Positions 1 to 11,763 of a stretch of 64,000 nt of DNA are shown here, piece by piece; the stretch's first letter is position 1, and every line of letters begins with the position of its first letter. The DNA lies in contig NC_088775.1 in the NCBI RefSeq assembly GCF_954871325.1, forward strand, positions 6,983,561 to 7,047,560. The letters are read 5' to 3'. The position numbers and the translations under genes were made by a program. This DNA comes from Gordionus sp. m RMFG-2023. Its lineage: Eukaryota > Nematomorpha > Gordioida > Chordodea > Parachordodidae. The notes under the pieces were generated by a model. That model was not told the origin of the DNA. It searched no databases and saw only the letters and a list, made by a program, of their open reading frames with translations.

Positions 1-30
1 TTGGACCAATAGTTTGAGACTTTTGTATAG

Positions 31-213
31 ATGCATTCGCATTATCCAATTCAACTCCAAACTAATTTACTTGAGCAAAAAGAACTATTTGAAATCCCAA
101 TAGTAACCACTACCCTAACCTCCTTTGCTAAGCTTGCATTATCCTTCATCAAAGATTCAGGATCTCGCATTCGCAAGGACACTGGAGATTCCTTTTCAGA
201 CAGAGGAGACTAG
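31..213 (+). CDS. possible C-terminal coding exon of a gene lying left of the window
   Basis: The first ~280 bases are clearly richer in G+C than the DNA to the right. An open frame runs from 31 to a TAG stop at 211-213. It is preceded by TTTGTATAG, which looks like a 3' splice site of the same weak type (TATAG) as the acceptor of the third TAMM41 exon in this window. There are in-frame stops just upstream, so the reading would have to begin at the splice site or at the ATG at 31. The 60 residues end in a polar tail (GSRIRKDTGDSFSDRGD). I do not recognise the protein. It may be the last exon of an upstream gene or a chance ORF. Confidence 0.3.
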   Translation: MHSHYPIQLQTNLLEQKELFEIPIVTTTLTSFAKLALSFIKDSGSRIRKDTGDSFSDRGD

Positions 214-1664
214 CTATAGCTATCCTTAAGTGATCAAAGTTTCAATGGCAGTCTTCTCTCCATAGACCTTGGCTAGATTCACTTTTTCTTCCTTATTTTT
301 ATCATTTTACATTATATTTCACCTTTATATTATTTAATTTAAAATTGATTTATTTTTTCGTTTTGTGTTGACTTAATTAAATATATAAACTTTAATAAAA
401 TTCAATATTTTATTATATTTGTATCGTTTAAAAAAAATGAAACTTAAAACATTTATTATTTTTCTGATAAATTAACCAAATGAGAATTTTAATACAAATT
501 TATATTTTATTATTTTTAAACTATATAAAAGGTGCGTTTATGTAAATATTTTAATTATTTTTTAAAAATATCAAATTTTAATCATTCTTCTATTTCCTTA
601 CTTAAAAATTAAATTAAAATAATATCTTCTTCCATAGCAAACGAAAGAACTTCCGAATGTATTTATTCTCAATTTTATTTTTTTTATCTTTCCTTAATTA
701 AGTAATTTTATTATGGAAAAAGAAAAAATATATAATACAATATACGTTATTATAAAACAAACAAAGTATATTTTTTATATTAAATTTTCAATAAAAAGAA
801 AAAGCTTGCAAAGGAAAAAGGAATTTCCTTGTTTTGTATTTTTTTTCTTCTTCGCTCTTTATAATATCGATTATTTTTCCCCTTCCTGCTAACTAAGGCT
901 TAAAAAAAGTACATAAACTGTATTCTCCGGCAAATCAAATTTGGAGAAGAAAAAAAAATCTTTGTAGATCACAAAATAGAAGATTTGTGATATCATCATT
1001 TTTTTCAGCGTAAAAATCACAATTACTTTAGGCTATAGGTCATTCAACGAATAAAAAAATATAAGCTAAAATGTTGGCCTAAAGATTTTTTTCCTAATTC
1101 GCGAAAATTTTGTGATTCTTAGAAGTTATTAGAATTGTGAAAATTTAATCATTTTATATCTTAAAATTTTGTTAATTTGTCAAATTTTTGCGAGAAAAAT
1201 ATAAAAATTAGTAAATAATTTCGCATCATTTTAAATATTTTAATAAAAGATTTTCAACAAATAAAATTGTGATTTTGTGAGTAAAATATATTCAAAAAAC
1301 TTGCTTGAGATGGTCTTTAACACTAAGTTTCATTTATTAGATACCATGCCACTATAACAGCAAAACCCCGCACTTTTAAGGCTTATAATTTTCAATTTTC
1401 TTCAAAGTTTAAGTACATAAATCTCTGTCCTATTGCTTCTTCACTTCACACTCAATTGGAAAATCTATATTTATGAATAAGAAATAATAATAATTCGAAC
1501 CGAATATACCGATTCCTTTTTCGGAGGTTTTGCAAATTCAGAATCGAATACCCAACTGACCGGCTTTCCAAATATGAATAGTATTTATTAAGTCGAGATG
1601 ATAATTGCTTAATTAAAAATAATCCTCTTTTAAGCAGTTCTATTTGAAAAAAAAAGAATTTGTA
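214..1664. other. AT-rich non-coding DNA
   Basis: Mostly A/T with long homopolymer runs. I see no coding-like frame, RNA gene or clear repeat boundary. Around 1490-1560 a short GAATCG/ATTCG-rich patch resembles the repeats at 10.2-10.4 kb and 46.8-46.9 kb. Confidence 0.6.
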
Positions 1665-1815
1665 AGTTAAACGGCTAGTTTTAAGCTGATTTTAAAAACG
1701 GCTAACTCAATACTTTATCCAGCAAAATATTAGGCAAACCTGAAGATTTTTCTCGTAGATGGCACAAAGTCGAGGCTTAGGCAATAATTTTCTGGTTGGC
1801 TCAAGAGCCGTTATC
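1665..1815. repeat. degenerate copy of MITE family A
   Basis: It shares the block AAACGGCTAACTCAATA and the central motif gatggcacaaag...gaggctta with the better copies at 41488-41704 and 18223-18388, and ends in a diverged GAGCCGTT. The outer TAGTGTTG terminus and the target duplication are not recognisable, so the copy is old. Confidence 0.6.
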
Positions 1816-4800
1816 ATCTTGAAAGTTTTTAAATGCATTATATAATAACAAAACCAAAATAAAATGTCCTCCATAAAATATATCATTTTTTACAAAATAA
1901 AAAAAAAATTTCGGTAAAATTTTATAAAAAATTTTTTCAAGTTTTTTTTCTCAAACTCTGTTATTTTTTTTTGCATAATTTAAGTAAACAAACAGAAATA
2001 CGAGTACTGTAATTATAATTTCGAGTTCATCCCACCACACCCCTTTTATGTTGGATAATATTCAATTATCTATCAAAAAATAATGATATTGAAAGAAAAA
2101 AATGTTAAAATCCTTATCAAAAAATTTTATATTACAAAAATTATCCCATATCTTCCTAAACCTTATAAATTTAAATCCTAATTCCATGCCTCAATCTTTT
2201 AATGCTAACATGAATTTAGTTATCATTACTCATAATCTTTTAAATGTTATCCATATTATCTCTCTTAGCCTTTTAGTTGTAACCTCTACCCTTTATAATT
2301 GTTTTTTATATAAAATTTAAAATTGAGAAATTCGGCGCAAAAATGTTACAAAAAAAATGGCGCTCTCGCAAAATGCGCTATCTTTTAACTCGAATAAAGA
2401 TTTTGCGAATTTGCGCAAACAATTGCTTAAAAAGACGTTTATGCTATTTTTTTTATATAATATAAGAAACCGGCCCGGCCCGACTTTAAAACCAAATATT
2501 TTAGGTAGCCAGTCTGAAAATATAAAACCCGGGCCGGGCCGTGCAAATAGAATCTTTGCAGGTCTCTAAAAATTGATAAATTTTTTCCCAAAAAATTTAA
2601 AAAACAGTTTAAAAAAAAACACATTTACCAATTATTTTCCTTTGAATTTTATTCTTCTATGTAATAGCAAGAATATTTGTAAACAAAATTATTATTTTAT
2701 ATCCAATTATTTTCACAAATATATATTTTTTTTTTATCTAAGCAAAAAAAGGCAAGAAAGAAAGGTAATAAACTTTATTAATTTTTAAAGAAGAAATAAT
2801 AAATATATATTTTTTTGAGAATAAATTAAAAATAGTTGATAAATAAATATTTATTTTATTTGTTTTTATAGCAAAAGGGCAAGAAATATATTAAGAAGTA
2901 AGAACAATCTATTATCGTTCAAAAAATATTTAAGATTATGAAAATAGTTTATCTTATCTCCATCATAATTATTAACCCAAACCAGTTCTAGCAATAATTT
3001 ATGATAATTTCTTCTTTTTTTATGTAATATAATAGAAAGATTATATAATTATATTTTACGGCAAAATACGATTATTGTATTATTTTAATTTGAAATCCAT
3101 TATCACACCCATACACCTTCGCAACAGGTATTAAAAAATAATTTATAATAAATTAATAAGAATAAATTTTTATATAATTAGAGACCAATTGGGGGATGAA
3201 TTTATTAGAACCTAGTAGACTATACAGTTGTGCTTAATATCAACTCCCTATGTATATTAAGAAGTGCTACCGCCCATCTAATCCATTCTATTTTCAAGGT
3301 AGTACTTCGAATGTATTTTTATTTATGTGAAGCCTCTTTAAAACATTATCAACCATATTTTTAACATTTTTATATCGTAGTTTGCATACTTAAACATCCT
3401 CATTATAAATAAGGAGACGTCAAAATTGGCCCAAGAATTTGTTCTGAATGGGGAAAATGTTAAAAACTGATCAAGACATAGGCTCAATTTCATTTGGAGA
3501 TGCTGAATTGTTTTAATAACCTTCCAAGATGTTATGCATTAAAAATTTACTGCTTATCTTATGCTAATGCCGAGATATGCGCATTTATTACCATATCGTT
3601 TTAATATCGGCACAGCCCAACTTAAGTTTCAATAATACTCTTGAGCTATTTATTCTCACAGTCTCAATCAATAAAATAAATGTCTTTTCTTGAAATATGT
3701 TACTTTTAGTTTTTCATTTCAGTTAAAAAGGTATCAAATAATTTAATGGGAAAATTTTATAAGGTGGATAAATATAACGCCAAGGAAAATTTGTAATCGA
3801 TATTAATTTATAGTATTTATTTCTGCTGTGAATGTGATAAATAAATGTAAATTAAAATACACGTATGCGATAAGAGGTATGAATCAGTAATATTTTTAAA
3901 ATATATTTTAGCAGGCATATTAATTTTTTGATTGGGAAGGGGGGGGGGGGGTTAGCTTTCATGTCACCCTTAAATGCGTACGCGCCTGCGGACCGGTACG
4001 AATTTTTTTTAAACCAAATGAGAACTCATTTTTAATAATCCTTCGCTTCTCATTCTTTTTTAAATTATGGACGGCGAGGGGCAAGGTTTTATTTTAGTTC
4101 AAAAATCAATGTCATCGGCATCCACTAGGTTTTTTTTTCTTCCGCCGCTAGTAATTCCAGAACACAATATCCTAGTGTAAGATAACAATATTTTATTTAA
4201 CACTCACTACTCGAGTTTGTAATGCTCTTCTCAAAATATAATAAAAAATCTTAAAAACATCTTAGAATTTTTTATTTTAAAACTCTGCTCACCACCATCG
4301 CTTAGTTCAATTTTTAGACCAATCAAACCTGGCCTGTCTCAGACTTAAAACATAATTCTAGAAAATTGTTAAGTTGTAATAATCATTATTGTTATATTAA
4401 ATTCGAAAGCTAAGACACAAAATTTGGCCCGAAAGTTTTGTTAACACTTTTAAAGAGATTCTAATTTATTAATAGTCGTTCATTTTTTTAAAATCCTTTA
4501 TGTAAATAATTATTTTTCTATTTTATTTATGCTTGTCTATTTTTAGAAAATAAAACTTCTTTTTTTGTTCAAATAAACTTTCATTTTTTTAAAAAAAAAA
4601 ATAATTGCCCGGATTTCCCACTCCCCCATGTCATTCATTAATATAATAATATAGTGATGATCATTTCTAAATGATAGCATAGCTGTATTTATTTGTAACT
4701 TAAGTCATCGCGAACGGCTGTCGCGCTAATATCGCATTTATTATATACGAGGCCTTATTCATTTAACGCTTCCTTCTATCGAGATCCTTTGTAACAAAAT

Positions 4801-4913
4801 TTATTTTTACTTTAATAATGAAAAAATATCAAAAATTAACTTTTGAAATTAACATTGATTTGACATGGAATATTTGTGAGTTTTTTTCTATGTAAGAGAT
4901 TTCTATCAAGTTC
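1816..4913. other. non-coding DNA with small repeat fragments
   Basis: No gene was recognised. Three items stand out. At 2470-2545, GGCCCGGCCCG and its complement flank ~50 bases, as a small inverted repeat in otherwise AT-rich DNA. At 3939-3951 there is a run of 13 G. At about 3600-3622, TTTTAATATCGGCACAGCCC looks like a solo end of the hAT family seen at 55984-56370 and 60259. Confidence 0.5.
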
Positions 4914-5027
4914 AACCCCCGCATTCTTAATTAAAGCGAATCTGCGGCTAAGTATATAATAAAAATACACAAAATGCGGCATATAATTCGCCGCGAATTA
5001 CATCTAACTACTATGAATGAAGGGGTA
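4914..5027. repeat. MITE family B, copy 1
   Basis: About 114 bp with inverted ends. The left part reads CCCCGCATTC...AAAGCGAAT and the complement of the right end reads CCCCTTCATTC...GTTAG, followed by AATTCGCGGCGAA. The same arrangement, about the same size, recurs at 43152-43269, with a truncated copy at 46555-46640. No open frame fits inside. This is a short nonautonomous element; no target duplication is certain. Confidence 0.65.
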
Positions 5028-5905
5028 AGAGCGTTATATCAAAATTGCACATTTTACTTTAGAAAGCAATTTACCAAAATATACCAGTTCAAAATTATTC
5101 AAAAATAAGAAAAATGTTTTTTAAATCCGGGCTAGGCGTCAAATGATCAAATGTTCAAAAAAAATCAGATCAACCCAACCCGAATGTTTTTTTACAAAAA
5201 TCTTAAACGGGCCCTGGATCAAAATACTTCACTGTCTCAAGCTTAATCAGCCCCCCCCCCCCTTTATCTCTCTCCTTTGTCTTGATTGTTTTGAAGTTTA
5301 TAATATTTTAGGAGAGTCCATCTAAATCGCCCCCTCCCGCCAATGACCATGCCCACTTCCTGGTGGCCTAAATATATGATCTATTTATAACATGATGACT
5401 ACGCCTGTTAACAAGTAGTTACACTACCCCCCCCCCCCCCACTAAATTTTGATAACCAAAAAGCAGTGATTTTGTGTCACTGTGTTTGGATATTAAAATT
5501 TTATTATCTACTTCTCTTAAAACGAAAAATAAAGGATTGTAAAAAAATCCTAGAGGAAAAATGACGCAGCACTGCTCAAGGGTTACGAAATTCGAAATCA
5601 CAGGATTCCTCATAGCTATAATACTTTTTGAAATACGCGTAAACAGTAGTCGCGATTTCATCATTTCGCTCTGCATTTATAAATTATACTATTATTGGCT
5701 TTCTTTCGTAATACGCAGCGATTAATTTCGTAACGTTTGAGCAAATCGCTCTTACTATAGAAGAAGCGTAAAAGATTACGCGGCATGGCAGTGTTTTAAT
5801 TTTATCAAAATAAACAATAACATTATTATTTTAATTTTATTTTAAACGAATTCGCACCAGGCCAAGTAAAATGTGTAATTAAGAATAAATTTTTCAAATA
5901 TAGAT
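5028..5905. other. non-coding DNA with two poly-C tracts
   Basis: Holds C12 at 5251-5262 and C14 at 5427-5440. On the minus strand an open frame at 5419-5676 has some coding-like wording and lies just downstream of the exon at 5910-6484. I could not join the two or recognise it, so I leave it unannotated. Confidence 0.45.
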
Positions 5906-6484
5906 TTACTTTCCGACATGGAATTCGGAGAAAGCCGGTTCCTCGCCGGATACTTTCGTGATTTCAAAATGTCGCTTCTTAGCCGGACAACATTCGAGTG
6001 GTAATGAGAAATAAAACGATTCTATGCCAGGAGCCGGGGTATAGGAACCTCCTTTTTGGTGAGACAAGATGGACGTCAAGCACTTTGTGCCCCTCTTATC
6101 GGCGTAATGATCCGTGTATTGGTGATTCCTTTCCAACAAATAGCTAGGTAGCCTGACTTCATCGCGCCCATTGTTATGAGATTTTAGTTGTGGGTGGTTT
6201 TTGGACGGCAAGTGCGTAGCGGAGTGGTGATATTTTTTGCTGCCGTTGGGCGAGTACGATGAGGATAGGATGATGTGATGCCTGCTCGCGGTGTGGGAAG
6301 GATACAACAAAGCTTTCCGACCGTTGTAAAGGTTATGAATCGTTTTATTATTATTGAAGGTGGAGTCAAAGTCTACGGATAATGGGGATAGATTTTTATT
6401 TTTCCAGGCTAAATGTCTAACGGCTTGCTCGGTGGTAGCGCTAGCCAAAAAATTCTCTGATGGCGGCGATATGTCAATCGGCAT
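5906..6484 (-). CDS. unrecognised protein, probable first coding exon
   Basis: A 192-codon minus-strand frame in a block of much higher G+C than its surroundings, with varied codon use, so it is probably real host coding sequence. The ATG at 6484 is the first possible start, because an in-frame TAA lies immediately upstream. The product is rich in Ser, His, Asn and Lys, has no Cys-based finger, no signal peptide and no obvious membrane segment, and looks mostly disordered. The frame closes at TAA 5906-5908. The bases GGAAA|GTAAAT at 5904-5914 form a good 5' splice site, so the exon may end at 5910 in phase 2 and continue into an unseen exon at lower coordinates. I do not recognise a family. 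Confidence 0.55.
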   Translation of the reverse strand: MPIDISPPSENFLASATTEQAVRHLAWKNKNLSPLSVDFDSTFNNNKTIHNLYNGRKALLYPSHTASRHHIILSSSYSPNGSKKYHHSATHLPSKNHPQLKSHNNGRDEVRLPSYLLERNHQYTDHYADKRGTKCLTSILSHQKGGSYTPAPGIESFYFSLPLECCPAKKRHFEITKVSGEEPAFSEFHVGK

Positions 6485-8164
6485 TTATTCTTGGCCAATT
6501 ATGATTATATTTATTGATGTTTGAATTCCAAAAAATATGGGAAATTTTTTTTTGTCAATCTAATTTGAGTTGATAGCTTCAGATACAATTAGCATTGAGA
6601 TTTTTTTTATATTTATAGGAGTTTCTATATAATATTTTTTTTTAAAAGAAAAATAATAATTAAAATTTAAAAATGCTGATAATTGAATTTCTTTTAGATC
6701 TATAATATTTAATAGAAAAATTTAATTAAGGTCAAGTCCAAATTCTTTTTAAAAATTAGAGCTGCTTAGAAAACTTCCAGAAGTTTAAAAATTTTAATAA
6801 AAATCGTATGCTAAATTTTTGAAATTATCTAATATTTTTTTTTCTATAAAGTTTCAAAAGTTTTTAGCAAATCATATTATTTTTGATATTTTGGACTTAG
6901 CCTTTAAAAAGGAAAAATATTTAATTTTTGATTTTAAGATAGCTCAATATATTTTTTACCTATTTAAAAAAAAAAATTATAATAAAATATTAATATATAA
7001 ATTATCTTTTTCCAAAAAAATAAATATAAAATAAAATAAATTATTAATATTTATACGTGAGCTTTTAGTTATAAAAGATTATTTTGTTATTTATCAAACC
7101 AATATAAGGATAAGTAATTTATTATTTACTTTTTTAAAATTATTGATTTATAAATCAATGATTCGAAAACGAAGGAAATACTGGGAGAGGCAATCAATCA
7201 AACTTTCAAAATAAGATATTTGTCAAATATGATTGTCAAAAAAAAATATAAGATTTTACTTCTATTTTTTAAGTATCTCTTACTTACTCTAAAAATAAAC
7301 ATTTTTTGTATCACGTGGTTTAGCGCATCGCCTTCGAACGTTGAAAATTCTACAGAGCTACGCTAGGTTTTCCTCATTTCCAACTAAATGGAACGAAAAA
7401 TTAAAAGTGAGGAGTCCCTTATTTGTGGGCAAGCAGCACATAATTGCACGTACAAACAGTCCGAAAAATTATTGTTTAAAGGTTTATAGGCAGAGATAAG
7501 AGTCGGGGCAAAGAGAAAGCTATAATATACCCTATTAATAAAAATTGGTAGAACAATAAATGTCGGATAAAAACAAATTCGAGTCGAGTCAAAAAAAAAG
7601 TTATACATAAATATTATTGATTTGAAAAGACAATCAATAAAACTTTCAAAAAAAATATTGGTCAAATTTGTAATCGAAAGAAAATAATATTTTAATTTTC
7701 TATTTATAATTAATCTAAGTATCAATTTTAATAAATGAACAGAAATGTTGCGTCTTTTTTTGTTTCAAAAACAATGTTTAAAAATAAGAGTTTTTTTTCC
7801 CTTTCAATCTAGAATTTGTTAGCATTAAGAAATGTCAGATGCAAACAAGCCAAAAAAAACATCATTATCGAGCAAATTTTTAAATATTTTTTTTCAAAGT
7901 AAATATAAATATTTAGTTTTCACTAGTTCTATAAATTCTCGGTAACACGATTAATTTGACAAAAATAAAATGATTTTAAAAAAATTAACATGTTTCAAAT
8001 ATGAATGCCAAAAAAAAATGATGAATGAATTGGTAAATTGGAAAAAATGAAAATAAAACAGAAAAAAAATGGTATCTTGAATATTTAATGAAAGCCTCGA
8101 TAAGATGAACAGTGTGGAGGAGGAGGGATGTTAGCTTAGGGGTTCTTAATTTCATCATATAAAT
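6485..8164. other. AT-rich non-coding DNA with a diverged direct repeat
   Basis: No gene recognised. A ~90 bp segment at about 7188-7280 (caatcaatcaaactttcaaa) recurs in the same orientation at about 7624-7715. The patch 7315-7375 superficially resembles a tRNA A-box but has no acceptor stem or B-box. Confidence 0.5.
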
Positions 8165-8790
8165 AATTCTATTCAGCCAGCTGATTTTAAAAAAATAATT
8201 TTAAATAAGAAGAAATAAATAGAGGCTATTTTAGTAGATTATTTAGAAAGTTTTTTTAAAAAAATCGACCTGGCGGTTGTAAGATTTCATTTTTTCGAGA
8301 TTTCAAGATAATATGAGAATATTTTCTTATTTAAAAAAATATATATATTAAGATAAATTTTACAAAAAAAATCGTGGCTGACAGAATGACAATAATATTT
8401 ATTATTTACTACTACATTCATAAATGTTATATAATTTAATTAAGACGAAAGTAAGCATAAATATTGACATTGTATATTCAGTCAGCTGATTTAAAATATT
8501 TTTTTAAAGAAAAAGACAAACTTAGGAAGCAAGCAGTCTCAAATTTTAGTAAACATTTAAAAAAACCTCTTAAATTTAATAGACCGGAAATAGGATTTAA
8601 GAGGAAGGAGTAGTTCCATTTTTTTAAGATATCACCGCGAATGCAGCATTTATGAGCAAATTACAATACAATCGAGGCCGACAGGATGAAATATTGATTA
8701 TTTACTACTATACTCATAAATGTCACTACTATAATTTAATTAAGGCAAAAGTAATAATATAACATTATATTGCGATACACTCTATTGGTG
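8165..8790. repeat. two-copy degenerate tandem duplication (~308 bp unit)
   Basis: Unit 1 starts with ATTCAGCCAGCTGATTT at ~8172 and unit 2 with ATTCAGTCAGCTGATTT at ~8478. Both continue with matching blocks, including ggctgacagaatga / ggccgacaggatga and tttattatttactactac / gattatttactactata, and end in a shared taatttaattaag stretch. The copies have drifted and carry small indels. No coding frame. Confidence 0.65.
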
Positions 8791-10234
8791 TCATAATAAG
8801 ATAATATTTTTTTTAATAACCAAATTATAAAAAGCTTATAAAAAAGAAGAAATATCTATAAAATAAAATAAATAATCACATATAAAATTAAAATAAAATA
8901 ATTTTAAAAAATTGACTTCTCATCTTTAATCGTTATGATAATGATTGATAAAGAACCTGCCATTCCTCCTCTTCTCCCGATAAAGAGATAACAAATGCCC
9001 CGAGTAAAAATATAAATTTAGTAAATATAGAAAATAATTAATCAGATGACTCTAGTTTAATAGTTTATTATTTAAAATGATAAAAAATAACCTGCTCGAA
9101 AAATAAGAGGATACTTTTAAAAATAAAGATTAAAAATCCTAAAAAAATAATAAAGATTTAAAATCCAGAAAATTCGGGAAGGGCCAATTTTTATACATTT
9201 TTTTTAAATTCCTATCTTGGATCACCCCGTCTCCCACTCTTTTATTTATTTATGTATATATATATAAAGCAGAAATAGAGACCCGCAATTTTTTTTCAAA
9301 AAAATTTATAAAGGGCCTGGCCGGGCTACTCGTGCTAAATTTCTTAGCAAACCGGACTTTGTAGATCTAAAATATATCGCCTGTTATTCTATACATGTGT
9401 ACCTTCATGTGCCTAGATTTTTTAATCAGACCATGCCCAGGACCGCAGTAAAAAAAAATTTATAGGTCCAGACTATATTAATATTTTTTTTAAAAAAATT
9501 CCTAAGCCAGCCTTAAAACCCATACTAAGTTTTCCATATTCAATGTAATTTATAAGGATTTAATGAAAATAAACAAAAATTTTTCTAAAAAAAATCAGAA
9601 GAAAAAACTTTTTAAAAATCTATAAGTTCAAATAATTTCAGAGCTCTACAGGTCCGGCATTTAACCCTTCAGAGCAAAAATGATATATATACGACCCCGC
9701 AAATTTCATAATCTTGGTAAATACAAATAAAACGAGACGATGTTTTGATCGGGGTTTAAAAGTCGTTTATTATTATGTAAATATACTTATATTATATCTA
9801 CCAAATTTCATTAATATTGATTTAATAGTCTTCGAGACATTTACAATTTGTTGAGCTTGTGTAACTTTTGTAGTCGCGCAATTTTTTTTTATTACTTAAA
9901 AAGTAATTTTTGATATATGACTCAAAATTGAAATTTTTATTTTGTCTGGTGGAGTAATTTTAATCAAACCAAACGATGTAAAATTTATTTCTTTTTACCA
10001 ATTTTATAGAGTATTTTTATATCCTTATATTTTTTGTACACCTAATTTTAAATTAAGTGAAATAAACTGTGAATCAGGTGAAGATAACTATTATGTTCGA
10101 CAGTATTCGTAAAAGTATTTTAATACATATATTTTTAATCACAATAACTTTTTAAATAAGTAAACTAAATTGTGAAATTCAAGTGAAGATGATTTTTTTT
10201 TGCCAGTATGATCTTTGCAAAAGGTTTAATATGA
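8791..10234. other. AT-rich non-coding DNA
   Basis: No gene recognised. Scattered GGGCCTGGCCGGGC-type patches (about 9314-9330) recall other GC-rich islets at 2.5, 16.1, 18.2, 25.4 and 47.2 kb, probably relics of transposon ends. Confidence 0.45.
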
Positions 10235-10412
10235 TATGATTGGCCTATTTTTTCAAAAAAAGGAATATGAATATTCTTATGAACGAATTGAATAATTTAA
10301 TGTTCGTGATTTTACGAATCGAATAGGAATAATTACGAATAGTAAATTATTCGATTCGTTCAAAAGAATCATTTATCATTCGTGTTCGTTTTTGAATAGG
10401 TCTATTAAATTA
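10235..10412. repeat. short inverted-repeat element rich in ATTCG
   Basis: The left end GGCCTATTTTTTCAAAAA is mirrored at the right by TTTTTGAATAGGTC. The interior is dominated by imperfect GAATAATTCG units. Similar GAATAATTCG-rich DNA lies at 46770-46935. This is a MITE-like element or simple-sequence relic. No clear target duplication. Confidence 0.4.
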
Positions 10413-11265
10413 AATAATTCGTACCCGGGGATGCGTGGGGATCAATTATGATTTTCATAAATAACGAGGTAATTGTTGCTTTTCTCTGTTTTAAAATTTG
10501 CATATTATATATATAAATATTATTATTTTTAGAAAAAACTGTCATTTTTGAACACAAAAAAAGCGATTTATTATTTTTGGACGAAATTTGACAAAAAGTA
10601 ACATTAGTTTAAATGTCATTTTAAATTCATTGTATCAAAGAAAACGACCAAATATTGAAGAAAGCAATTTATATTTTAAAAAAAATTGTAGAATGAATGA
10701 TATAGAAATTCAATGTCATTCCAGTTTTTTTAAATATCAAATAATATTCTATAGCCCACCGATTATCAAATATCGCCATTTTTTTTATAAAATTATTAAT
10801 AATACATTTTTAATAGTAACATTACACAAAATTTTTTATCTTTGTTGATTGAAAATCAGGGAGCTAAACTGACCCTCCAGAGTAAGCATATATTAACCAT
10901 TATTTTATGGAACCCAGACAGAACCCTTAAAAGTCACCCAAAAGTGTTATCACTCATATGGGTAATTAATGGCTAAACGATAGCGTAGCTCTATAATTTA
11001 ATATTAGGTATATCGTAATTTACACATCGTTTAAGCGACATTGAGGTTTTTGGCGCATACAATAAAGGAGGCCTATAATTCTACTAAGTTTTTATGATGG
11101 TAAATAAATGGAGCAGGATATGCTAATTTTGATTTTCCTTTTTCCTTGGTGGATAGGGGAGGGGAGTGGGGTTTAGGGAAATATCATCAGTGGCTTAATC
11201 AAGGGAATGTAAAGTAGTTATAGACCCCCTGATTATAATGAAAATATGGAATAATATCTTAATAG
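10413..11265. other. AT-rich non-coding DNA
   Basis: No gene or defined repeat recognised. Confidence 0.5.
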
Positions 11266-11392
11266 TAGTGTCATTAAAAGGCTCGATTAGAACAGGTTTT
11301 TAAACACGGCTAACTCAATATTTTATCTAGAAAAATATTACGCACGCCTGGAGAGTTTGCTCATGAATGGCACAAAGGTTTGGACATCTACT
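11266..11392. repeat. truncated copy of MITE family A
   Basis: Begins TAGTGTCATTAAAAGGCTCG, close to the family terminus, and continues with ACGGCTAACTCAATATTTTA and the central ggcacaaaggtttg block seen in the copy at 41488-41704. The right half is missing or diverged. Confidence 0.6.
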
Positions 11393-11763
11393 AGCGAAAT
11401 CTAGAAGCTCAGTATTTTATACATATTCGAAATTCATTTTTTTAAATGCAAATTTGGGTTTTTTATTTATATCATGCGCGATGAATTTAAATACATTGAA
11501 ATGCCCCAAATTTCCAAAAATTATGTATCTCAAAAAATTTGTGCAAAATCTACCATATTGTGTTTAAAGAACCACAAAGCATAATAATTAATTTGTGGCT
11601 TAGTCATTTGGAAAAAAATAGGAATATTAACAAATCCTGCCATAAATCATGCACAATGATCCTTATCTTAATGACACATTTAACCTTTTTTTATGTTTAG
11701 TGCTGAAGAAATTGTGATATTTATAAAAAGTCCATATCAATAAAAGTGTCATTATTAAATATA
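11393..11763. other. AT-rich non-coding DNA
   Basis: No gene recognised between the MITE fragment and the Tc1 element. Confidence 0.5.

Noticed and set aside
2102-2788. Several overlapping 60-72 codon frames
   Set aside because: Composition is almost only Lys, Asn, Phe, Leu and Ile, as expected from AT-rich DNA; no start or splice context.
7315-7380. tRNA-like string with GGTTTAGCGCATCGCC
   Set aside because: Resembles a tRNA D-arm and A-box, but no anticodon stem, no B-box and no acceptor stem can be paired.
7384-7725. 113-codon minus-strand frame with hydrophobic stretches
   Set aside because: The hydrophobicity follows from poly-T DNA; no signal, splice or family support.
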